Source: a virus. Taken from it: 46,500 bases of DNA. The notes beneath the pieces were generated by a model. It made no database searches. It worked only from the letters and a program-made list of their open reading frames with translations, and was not told the origin of the DNA. Made by a program: the position numbers and the translations under genes. Positions 31,374 through 41,200 of this stretch are shown piece after piece. The stretch spans positions 1 through 46,500 of IMG/VR virus record IMGVR_UViG_3300031952_005193. One strand, 5' to 3'. The number at the start of each line of letters is the position of its first letter. Position 1 is the stretch's first letter.

Positions 31374-32833
31374 TAGATCTAATAACAAAAACTGAATACG
31401 ACATTTATTCGCTGGGATTTGATAAACTTCTTTCAAGAGCATTAACTCCTTTGGTTTTGGGTTTAGAATCAGAGTTACCAGTTCCTTCTTATTTGACAAG
31501 CGATTTCTATGGAGTATCGCCAAGTTTATTGGCTTCCGGAGAACTGACTGGAAATCTATCAATGGTTTCAGGATATTTGAAGAGTTCAAATTTTGTTTCA
31601 GGAAGTTCGGGTTGGAGGATTTTATCTACTGGCGATGTGGAATTTAATTCAGGAACTTTCAGGGGATCTTTGATAGCAGGTTCAATCCATATTCCGGATC
31701 AAAACACAACCTTTAACTCTTTTCATACTGATACCTATGGAAATTCGTGGTGGGGTTGCCCTCAAACCAGTTTCAATCTAAATCCTAATAATGCTGTGGC
31801 TTATGTTTTGAAAACAGGAGTAGCCAAATTCACCAAAATTACAATTACCGGTGGGGCTGATGTAAGTTTTATTAGTGATACATTTGACACTCAAACAAAA
31901 CAGATTTTAGGAGATTTCACTTTTGGGGCATCTGGGGCGATTAAGATGTTTACCGATGCAAATAATGGCTTATGGATTTCACCAACTGGGATTTTAGGAA
32001 AGAAGGCAGGAACGACAACTTTTGCGATTGATATTTCTGGTAACGCTACTTTTGCTGGGACTTTGATTGCGGCGGCAGGAACACTTGGAACGATTACGGC
32101 TGGAACTCTTGCCGGTGTAACTATTACTGGTGGAACAATTCAAACAGCAACAAGTGGGGAAAGAATAGAGATGAGTGGATCTACCAATAAGATTATTTTT
32201 TACGATTCTGGTGGTCAAAGCAGAATAGAAATAGGAGGAACAGATATTCTTTATTTTCGTGATGCGGCTGGCGCTTATGGCGGATTGCTTCAAGCTACGA
32301 CTGAATTTCGCATCGCTGGGGCAAAAAATTTAAGTTTAGAAGCCGGAAGTGGTTATAAAATAACATTTAATAGAAAAATAGAACCAACCACGAGTGCCAA
32401 TTTAGGTTTCGGAACATCAGATAAAAGAATTGGTATTGCTCATTTTGGAGATTATATTTATTCTTGGTATACCATACTTCCCCATACAGATTATTCTTAT
32501 TCTTCTTTAGGGGAATCATCAAGATATTGGTGTTATCTTTGGGCTAAATATGTAAGGTATAAAGATTTGGCTGCTTTTCAAGAACACGATGATATTGCTT
32601 TAATAAAAAACATAAAAGATAAAACAATTAAAAGAATACAGGTTGATGGGTATGACAAAGATAAAAAACCAATTAAGAGAGAAGAAGAGGTTAGGGTTTG
32701 GGATGAAGAAACAATGCCTCCAGAGGTTTACAAAGATGGATTTTATGATGCAGGAGCTGTTCAAGGTTTCGCTATCGGAGCATTAAAAAAAATAATAGAA
32801 AAGGTTGAACAATTAGAATCAAAAGTCAAATAA
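31370..32833 (+). CDS. tail fibre with C-terminal intramolecular chaperone-like region
   Basis: A 487-residue protein. Residues 60-300 are Gly/Thr/Ser-rich beta repeats (AGTLGTITAGTLAGVTITGG), a triple-stranded fibre shaft. Residues 335-400 read LGFGTSDKRIGIAHFGDYIY and SSLGESSRYWCYLWAKYVRY, a paired motif that normally precedes the S74-type chaperone domain. The C-terminus is helical with GAVQGFAIGALKKIIEKVEQ and a closing coiled coil. A clear Ser-Lys cleavage dyad is not obvious, so autocleavage is unproven. It is likely the distal fibre. Confidence 0.7.
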   Translation: MIDLITKTEYDIYSLGFDKLLSRALTPLVLGLESELPVPSYLTSDFYGVSPSLLASGELTGNLSMVSGYLKSSNFVSGSSGWRILSTGDVEFNSGTFRGSLIAGSIHIPDQNTTFNSFHTDTYGNSWWGCPQTSFNLNPNNAVAYVLKTGVAKFTKITITGGADVSFISDTFDTQTKQILGDFTFGASGAIKMFTDANNGLWISPTGILGKKAGTTTFAIDISGNATFAGTLIAAAGTLGTITAGTLAGVTITGGTIQTATSGERIEMSGSTNKIIFYDSGGQSRIEIGGTDILYFRDAAGAYGGLLQATTEFRIAGAKNLSLEAGSGYKITFNRKIEPTTSANLGFGTSDKRIGIAHFGDYIYSWYTILPHTDYSYSSLGESSRYWCYLWAKYVRYKDLAAFQEHDDIALIKNIKDKTIKRIQVDGYDKDKKPIKREEEVRVWDEETMPPEVYKDGFYDAGAVQGFAIGALKKIIEKVEQLESKVK

Positions 32834-32834
32834 A

Positions 32835-33116
32835 ATGTTTGAAGGTTTAGAAAAATTTATAGATTTAGGTGGAACGGTCGTTGTGGCCGGAATGGCGTTT
32901 TGGTGTATGGTCCAGATCTTGAAAGCCAAAAAGAATCAAGTCAACGGAACAAGTAAAGATATTTTAAAAGAACTTCAACTGATGAACACCAATCATCTAA
33001 ATGCAATCTGTAGAACGATAGAAGATGGAAATAAAGAATTAGTAGATACGATTCATTCGGATAACACTAAAATAATAGAATTGCTTGGTAGAATAGATGG
33101 TCGTTTAGATAAATAA
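32835..33116 (+). CDS. small membrane protein, holin-like or tail accessory
   Basis: A 93-residue protein with one hydrophobic helix at residues 10-30 (DLGGTVVVAGMAFWCMVQIL) followed by a polar coiled-coil tail (KDILKELQLMNTNHLNAICR to the end). This resembles phage proteins with one membrane span and a cytoplasmic helix, annotated as holins or as hemolysin-XhlA-like. A better holin candidate lies at 44231, so this one may act elsewhere, for example with the injected proteins that follow. It starts one base after the previous stop. Confidence 0.55.
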   Translation: MFEGLEKFIDLGGTVVVAGMAFWCMVQILKAKKNQVNGTSKDILKELQLMNTNHLNAICRTIEDGNKELVDTIHSDNTKIIELLGRIDGRLDK

Positions 33117-33119
33117 TAA

Positions 33120-33127
33120 AAAGGTCG
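33120..33127 (+). promoter_or_regulatory. AAAGGTCG intergenic motif, copy 8
   Basis: The motif sits three bases after the stop at 33114-33116 and begins 40 bases before the ATG at 33160, at the boundary between tail and internal-protein genes. Confidence 0.6.
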
Positions 33128-33159
33128 GAAAATTATTAAAAAATTTTAATGCTTAAAAG

Positions 33160-34266
33160 ATGAAAACATTACCAGACGGTAGAATCCAAGTAGAAAAAGG
33201 CGATACTCTTTATGGTATCTATGGGCCAAATTGGAAAGCGCTTTCCGGCTATACCGGTGATCCTACCAAATTACCAATAGGAACTATTTTACCTGCCAAA
33301 ACAGGTGGAACTGTGAAGGCAGGTACAGTAGTAAAAGAATCAGCGCCAGCTCCAGCACAAACTTCTACTGGCGGAGTAAATTGGACTGCTTATTATCAGG
33401 GTGTTTTAGCTAATCCAACAGCAACAGAATCGGCAAAGGCGGAAGCAAGACAAAAATTGGCAGCTATTACGCCTGTAAAGAAAGGAGAAGAAGGGAAAAA
33501 AGAAGAGGAAAAAGTTCCTGACTGGCTTGCCAGTAATGATTATTTCAAACAATTATCTCCTGACGATCAAACATACCTAATAAATTACTACAATATCCTG
33601 AAAGTCAACGATACCGAGAAACAGAATATCTTAAAGCAAGCATTTATAGACGCGCAAGCATCTGCCGATCCTTATTTTAAAGAAAAGATAAGAATGGCCC
33701 AAGACGAATTATTAAGGGCTTTGGGAGAGCAAAAAACTGATTTGGCATCAAAACAAAAAGATCTGACACAAAAGATTGAAGATATTAAAACTGATTTAGC
33801 CACCGGCACAGGAAGATTAAGTATAGATGAGCAGGCAGAATTGGCAAGGCAACAAAGGAACTACGAATACGAACTGGAAAATTTAAGAGAAACTGCCGCT
33901 ACATCCGGATTGACTTTTTCAAGCAGAAGGGCTTTGGCAGAAGGCAGGTTAGCTACTGAACAGACAGATATTGTAGAAAGCACCAAAAGATCTTTCCAAA
34001 GACAGATAGAAGATCTCCAAACAGCAGCAGCGAGAGGCGATAGGGATGCGCAGAATCTATTATCAGATTACGAAAGGATTTATGGCGAGAATGTTACGAA
34101 ATTAGGCAGGGCAACAGAAACATATTTAGGAACTACTGGTTTGCCTTCTGACTTGAAAGGATACCGACCATTGGGCGGAGTTGTTGGGACTTTGGAAGAA
34201 GAGAAATTGAAAGATATAACGCAAAGGGCCGAAGCATTAGCTAATTTAAGAAATCCATTTTTATAA
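33160..34266 (+). CDS. internal virion protein with LysM-like N-terminus
   Basis: A 368-residue protein. Residues 4-47, beginning LPDGRIQVEKGDTLYGIYGP and ending TILPAK, form a LysM-like or related small domain (K-G-D-T-L near the start). A Pro/Ala linker follows. Residues 145-330 are long helices rich in Glu, Gln, Arg and Ala (DLASKQKDLTQKIEDIKTDL), a coiled coil. The domain is repeated at the N-terminus of the next gene. Its position before the giant polyvalent gene suggests a co-ejected or core protein that may contact peptidoglycan on entry. Confidence 0.6.
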   Translation: MKTLPDGRIQVEKGDTLYGIYGPNWKALSGYTGDPTKLPIGTILPAKTGGTVKAGTVVKESAPAPAQTSTGGVNWTAYYQGVLANPTATESAKAEARQKLAAITPVKKGEEGKKEEEKVPDWLASNDYFKQLSPDDQTYLINYYNILKVNDTEKQNILKQAFIDAQASADPYFKEKIRMAQDELLRALGEQKTDLASKQKDLTQKIEDIKTDLATGTGRLSIDEQAELARQQRNYEYELENLRETAATSGLTFSSRRALAEGRLATEQTDIVESTKRSFQRQIEDLQTAAARGDRDAQNLLSDYERIYGENVTKLGRATETYLGTTGLPSDLKGYRPLGGVVGTLEEEKLKDITQRAEALANLRNPFL

Positions 34267-34270
34267 ACTT

Positions 34271-35236
34271 ATGGCAAAAATATTACCAGACGGTAGAATC
34301 CAAATAGAATTAGGCGATACTCTTTCCGCTATTTATGGATCAAATTGGAAAGAACTCTCCGGATATACCGGTGATCCAACAAAACTTCAACCCGGAACAA
34401 TTTTACCTGCTAAACCAGCCGGTTCTTTAGGTGGATCACTTACTGGGGAAACAGAGAAAACCTTACCAGTACCTACATTAGACAAATTATCAATGTTTCA
34501 AGATGTGTTGAGATTAGTTACCCAGAAAGCAGGGCAGGAAGCAAAAGTAGCAGGCGCGACAGCATTACCGGAAGGAATGTTAAAACCGGAACAGGTTTCA
34601 GGCGGAACTTTCGCAGATATTTTGAATATGGTCAGTCAACAAAAGACCAGAGGGATTTCAGAAATTTACAAAACTACAGTTGAATTGTTAGACAGGCAGC
34701 AACAGGAAGCCGATAGCCACTTAACAATGTTGATAAATACTGGCGCAATAGCAAATCTTGATGATGATACTTTAACTAAATTGGCGGAATCAACTCATAC
34801 CCCGATTGATTATTTGAAGGAAGTGAGAAAAGTCAAAAAGGAATCCGCAGTTGAAGAAGGATTATCTATTGAAGATGCTGCGACTTATGCTGATATGGTT
34901 TTAACTGGCCAGTTAGATCTAACCAGCGTTCCTTCGGGCGAAGGAATGAGAGCAGAAGTAGGAAGGATGTTATCGCAGGTTTATCAAAATCCGATCGCCA
35001 ACAGAATTGAAGTTTGGAAAGGAAAGAAAGAAAAGTTTTTAGAGGAAGGTGAAGAATCCGGCTACGCAGATCCCGGAACGAGAGAGGATCTCATTAGAGA
35101 AATCAAAAATGCTTTACAGGATTACAGCGTAGATGAAATTAAAGAAATGGTTTATGCTTTAGTGCCTGATGTTTGGGAATTTAATGTCCAAAGAAGGTGG
35201 AGAGCAAAAGCCGGAGTAACAATCATTAACGAATAA
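34271..35236 (+). CDS. internal virion protein, paralogous LysM-like N-terminus
   Basis: A 321-residue protein whose first 46 residues (ILPDGRIQIELGDTLSAIYG followed by SNWKELSGYTGDPTKL) closely match those of the preceding protein. The nucleotide sequence encoding LPDGRIQ is almost identical in both. The rest differs: helical, charged, with DTLTKLAESTHTPIDYLKEV and a C-terminal EIKEMVYALVPDVWEFNVQR. This suggests duplication of one targeting domain onto different bodies. It ends in a TAATATG junction with the giant gene. Confidence 0.6.
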   Translation: MAKILPDGRIQIELGDTLSAIYGSNWKELSGYTGDPTKLQPGTILPAKPAGSLGGSLTGETEKTLPVPTLDKLSMFQDVLRLVTQKAGQEAKVAGATALPEGMLKPEQVSGGTFADILNMVSQQKTRGISEIYKTTVELLDRQQQEADSHLTMLINTGAIANLDDDTLTKLAESTHTPIDYLKEVRKVKKESAVEEGLSIEDAATYADMVLTGQLDLTSVPSGEGMRAEVGRMLSQVYQNPIANRIEVWKGKKEKFLEEGEESGYADPGTREDLIREIKNALQDYSVDEIKEMVYALVPDVWEFNVQRRWRAKAGVTIINE

Positions 35237-35237
35237 T

Positions 35238-38200
35238 ATGTCAATTTTGGATACCTTAAATAAAATTGAGGAATCCAAGAAGAAAAGAGAAACTGCTGGA
35301 GAAATTATTGGTGTGGAGAAAGAAAAACTGCCACCGCTTTCAGAAGTTAAATTGAAAGAGCAGGCAGTAAAGAAAACAGAATTTGAGAAGCAGATGGAAG
35401 AAGTGAAAAAAGCACCTTCTTGGATACAAATCTTACCGGGAGAACTCCTGCGGACAGCAGGGGGAATCTTAGGTTATGAGCCGGGAATGCTTGCGGAATA
35501 TAAAGAATTAACCAAAGGTCAGAAATGGTATGAACAAGTTTGGGGAGTGGCAAAAGAAGTTCCCGGAGCAATAGAAAAAGTTGGCAAAGAAATTGTCAAA
35601 GCGCCTTTTAGAGTTGCCGCGACAATAGTTGAACCGTGGATAAACACGGCTTATGGGTTAGAACCTATTGAGGAAAAACCAATCAAGTTGCCAGTTTTAG
35701 GAGAAGTTCCGACAATGTTTTATTCTTACCAGCAAATGAGAAAAGCCGGTATGTCGCCTTTAGAATCTGGGTTAATGGCAGGATCTCAAACTGCTTTGGA
35801 TCTTGCGATTAGTGCAGGTTTTGCGCAATACTTTTTGAGTAAATTTCCAGTCAAAGTCAATTCAGGAGAATTTACACCAACCGTCAAACCAGATGGAAGT
35901 TTGAAAATGACATTTGGAAAATCACTCAAAGATACCAAGCCCATAATGAAAGAGGCGAAGTATTACAATATGGGAAAAGTCAGGAATCCGATTGGCGGAA
36001 CTTCTGATATGGTTTTAGAAGTTGTGCCTACGGCTTCAAAAACAATTAAGATTACCGGATATAATATAAGCCCTTCTCAATTTCAATATAATCTCAATCA
36101 AATAGGAAGAACATTAAAAGAAATCGGGATTACCTATACCCAGCAACCGCCAGAAGTCAGAAGTATTATCTTGCCAGATACCGTAACTGATTTGATGGCC
36201 GGTAGGTTAACAGCACCACCGCCTGCTGCTGGGTTAACGGTTGTGCCACCTCTGGTAGTCAAACCGCCAGTAACGCCAGCGCCTGCACCGGTAGCACCAG
36301 AAATGATTACACCGCCAACACCAAAAACTCAATTAGAAAAAGTAAGCGAGATTATAACAAAAGTAGAAGCAACTAAAGCGGTCCAACCGACAGCACCAAA
36401 GTTACAGATCACCGCCAAAGGGAAAAAGGCATTAGGTAAAGAATTAGTGCCAGAGGAAAAAGTTGAATTAGAAACCGCAGAAGAAATGGAAAAATTAAGA
36501 GCCGAAGCTGAAAAAGCCAGAAAAGAAGCACTTTCATCAACTTTTGAAGAAGCAATTTCCAAAGCAGAAAAAGAAGGCGCAAAATCAATTTATAAAACTC
36601 CTTACACCCAAGCCGATTACATAATAGCAAAGATATTTGCCGGCGAACCGATTCCTGAAGAATTAAATAGTTTAGCAGTAAATATGGTAGAACAAGGAGG
36701 ATTAGAGCAAGTCCCAAAAGGGCAGGGAACGGAAATTGATATGGCAGGAATGTTTTTTGAAACCGAAGAAACAATCAAAGAAGGCAGAAAATATAGTTAT
36801 AAATTCCTTTCGCCGGAAGATGGCGGACTTGATAAAGCAACCTATGAAGAATTTTATGAGAAGAATTTAGACGAAGTAAGCAAAATGGACTGGAGAGAAT
36901 TACAGGAAGGAAGTGGAGTTGAAACTAAATTAAAAATGGGAGATCTGATTTCTTCAAAAGAGATCCCTGATTTCAAGACAGTTACCAAAGGTAAAAACAA
37001 AGGAAAAGTATTGGAGATTCCGGGCTTTGGAATTGTCCAAGATATTTTTGATGATGGCAGTATGATCGCCATTACGAAAGACGGATACCAAAAACTTGAT
37101 TTTTATGGAGTGAAAGAAGTTTTAGAAGCTGAATTAACAGAAGGTGATAAAACTAAAATCGCTGAATTAAGAGATCTGGAAGAAAATCCACAGAAAATAA
37201 AAAAGGCCGTTCCAAAGGAAAAGCCAGTTGAAAAAGTTAAACCAGAAAGAATTTACGCACCTTCAGAGGAAGGCGCAGTTGCGATTTCAGTAGGTGGAGT
37301 AACCTCAATTCCTTCTTCCAAGATACCACCGACAGCACCTACCTTGCGGAAACTTTTGGAAGACTTATCAAACATTTCAGCAAAAAGCACACCGTTTTCT
37401 TCGGAAACTTTGAAGATCCCATCGGAGGTTTTCAAGAAATATAGAAATTTAATTGAAGAAGTTTTTTCTGCCATAAATAAAGATGATACTATTCTATCTT
37501 TATTATACAAAAAAGCAGTAGATAATGTCAATAGTTTAGCGAAATTATCAAAAGACCTCGCACCAGATGGCCAAGTTAGGATTGATATTAAAACTCCAAA
37601 TAGTATTGTTGAAAAAGTAATCATAAAAAGAATACAAGGCGATGAAAATTATACATTTGACGATATTAACGATGTTTTGAGAGCAACGGTAGTTGCTAAA
37701 GATAAGATGGAGATCTCGGAAATGATCGCGAAGATTGATGAGAAAATTATTATCGGAGATACTGATTACTTTGCCACTCCAAATAAGTATGGTTATAGAG
37801 GTCGGCATATTGATATTAAATTGGAAAGTGGTCAGATTACAGAAATTCAATTTCATACTCCGGAAACATTAAAAGTAAGGACAGAACTTTATAAGACGAT
37901 CTATAAAAATAATCGTATTTTGGATAAAATCTCTCCAGAAGTTCTGAAAAAAAGCAATGGAATTGCCAACCATATTTTAGGCGAAGAGGGAGTGGAGATT
38001 ACCGGAGAGGTCAAGAAACTGTTGGGAATAAAAGAAGTAAAGAAGCCACCTGTTATTAAACCAGAAGTTAAGTCAGAGAAAATCAAACCTGAACCGACGG
38101 AAGAAGAAAAACCGATTCCTTATGAATTAACCGGTAAAGGAGAGAAATTTGTAGGAAGAGTAAAAACAATAAGAAAGATGGCGATTAAAGAATTTCCTGC

Positions 38201-41200
38201 CACAGAAAATAGAGCAAGGATAGAAAAGAAGATTTTTGATAACTTTTCATCATTTGCCCTTACATCCTATGCCTTACCAATTTTAAATAGTATCGCCATT
38301 GATGGAAACAAAATTATCGCAACTGATTTGGAATCAGGTTTGGTCTATACCGGCAAAACCGATTTCAAGAAAAAAGTGGTATTGCCGGCGAAGTTTTTAA
38401 AAGGGAAAGGAATCCCAGACATTGAAGAGTTAATAGCCAGAGTTCCTACTGAATTTAAGTTTGAAGATTATCCAATGATTCCAGAATTGCCGAGAAAAGA
38501 TTTGATAGAAAGCACTATTATCCGACTTGATCCAAAAACTTTAACAAAAGCGATTTCCTCAATAAAAAAAGAAGAACGCTGGGGTGCTGGCAGGCCAGAG
38601 ATACAAGGAGTATATTTCCATCCGACTTCTGATGGTTCAGGAATGGTAGTTGTTTCAACTGATTCATTTAGGTTATGGAAACAAACATTGCCAGTTCCTA
38701 CCGGCAAGGATTTCAAATTTATCTTGCCAAGACAAAGTGCTGTTAGATTACAGAAAATTCTGGATAAAGTCAGGCCCGATGGCAATTTGATAAGAGTTAA
38801 ATTTACAAAAAACCAGATAAGTTTTGAATTTGATAATTTTACATTTTATAGCAAATTGATAGAGGGAGATTATCCAGCTTATGACGCAAAAGATATTGGA
38901 TTACTCGGTAAAAAGATGGAAACCACTTTTGAAGTAAATAGAGAAGAAATTTTAGATGTCTTACAAGAAGCCAAACCTTATATTGCAAAACTAAATGATG
39001 TCGGATTAAGTGTTGATCCAAAGAAAAATACTCTAAAAATTACGGCCACTACCTTCAAAAAAGAGATCCCGGTAGTCATTGAAAAAAATGTTAAGACAAA
39101 TCCGGCAGACGATCAGTATATTTTGATGCAGATAAAAAATGATGTTGGAATAGAAGGAACAAGCTATTTCAATGTTAATTTCTTAAACGATTTCTTAAAA
39201 AATGCGCAATCTGAAAAGGTTACTGGTTCTTTGATGAAAAGCCAAGATGCACTTACTGTTTGGAAGGAAGTTTCTATTGAACAAGAAGCAAAATTCGTCA
39301 GAGATTTGGGAAAGAGAGTTTATATTCCAGCCGAAAAAAGTAAAGAATTTATTATGGACCTATTGGAAAAGTCCTCCAGCAAACCTTATATCAAGAGAAA
39401 ACAATCCTTTGTAACCTTGCAATTAAAAGACAGGGGATATTTCTTCGGGAGAGAACAAACCGTTCAAGGGCCGGATGATATAGCCGATTTGATGAGGGAG
39501 TTAAAAAACCACGATAGGGAGAAATTTTATTTAGTTGATTTGGATAAAAATGGAAAGATACTTATGATTGACAATGTTTCAGTTGGAACTGTAGGCTCGG
39601 CTATGATTCATCCTCGTGAAGTATTAAAATCGGTTATCCTTTCTGGATCTAAAAAAGTTTATCTTGTTCATAATCATCCTTCTGGAAATGTTCAAGCGTC
39701 AGAAGATGATATTATAATAAATACAAGACTGAATAAAGTATTGAAAGAATTAGAAATTGAACCTCAAGGGCATCTTATTATGAATAGAGTGGGTTACGGA
39801 TTTTTGTCGCCAGAAGGAGATTTTACAGAAATGAATATGCCCTTAGAAACACGCCAAAGAGCAAAAATGAGAATGGTAGAAATAGAACAAAGATTTCAGG
39901 ATTTGCCAGAAAAGATAGATAAGCCAATAAGGCGAGCAGATGATGTGGTAGATGTGATGGGATTGGTTCTCAATCGGGAATCTCCAACTATTGTCGGTTT
40001 ATATTTAGATGCTCGGAATAAAATAAACGGGATTGAAATTATAGATTTTTCTTTAAAAGATCCTCACAAAATAGGAAGAAGAATAATGCGGAATTCTGTT
40101 TTGAACAATGCCGTTGGTATTATTTTGGGAACTAATAAAATTTTATCTGGTGATCCAACTATCGCCGCCTTTCAGGTAATTGAAGATAAGTTAAAACTTC
40201 TTGGTGTAGATTTGATAGATGTAGTAGATCTCCAGAAGTCAAGTTTAATTTCAAGAAAACTCATTGGTAAAGATAGGGCAACAATGCCCTATGAAGTTAC
40301 GAAAACATTTGATAAATATGCCGTAAGAGAGCCAGAAGCCGAATACGGAATGTTTACTCCCGAAGAACAAGAAGCCCTTACTTATATCCAAAAAGGAGAA
40401 CCAGTTCCTGATAATTTGAAAAGTGCAGTTCAAGGATTGATAGATAAAGGAATAATCAGAACGGCAAAAGTTAAAGTGTCACGAGTAAAAAAGCTGGAAG
40501 AGATGACCGAGTTGGAAAAGAGAGTTGTCCAACAGGCATTTGTGATTAAGAAACTTTCACCAACAATTTTCAATCGTATAAAGAATGTTATTAGCGGACA
40601 CAAGAGAACTAAAATTTACGATCTAACAGAAGCGCAACAAACCGAATTATTAGAATCTCTTATAGATTTAACTCCTGAAAAATTTGGAAAGATAAAACTG
40701 GTTAATGAAGAAACTTTAGAAGCAATGAGAGATTTTATCCCACCAAGCGTTTTAGAAAGAAGATTTATCACTACCGGCGACATTATGAAAAACCTTGACG
40801 AAAAGCAGGTAGATTATCTGGTTTCATTATCCAGACCTATCAGAAATGTTTTAACTAATGGAACTTTAACTCCCGATCACCGGAAAATTGGAGAGAAGAT
40901 CTATGACACCATCAGCGAAACCGAAGAAAACTACAAGATAGAATATCAGGAATGGCACAATAAATTTAGAGGACTTTATAATGAAGCCAGAAAAGTTGAT
41001 AAAAATGTGGATCTAAATGTCTTTGGCTATATAGAACAAAGTTGGCAAGTTCCAGCAAAGACACAAGAATTAGCCGAGTTTCTTAAAACCTTCTATGCAG
41101 ATTCGCTGCCGGTAATGAAACCGAGAAGAATCCGCCAGAAATACATCACTCATACTGCGCCTGCTTTCTGGGAAAAAGTCAATTCCGTAGGTTTAAGAAA

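Noticed and set aside
36409-36774. Minus-strand frame inside the giant gene
   Set aside because: Very Leu-rich with no start context. It is a mirror of the Lys/Glu-rich coding strand.
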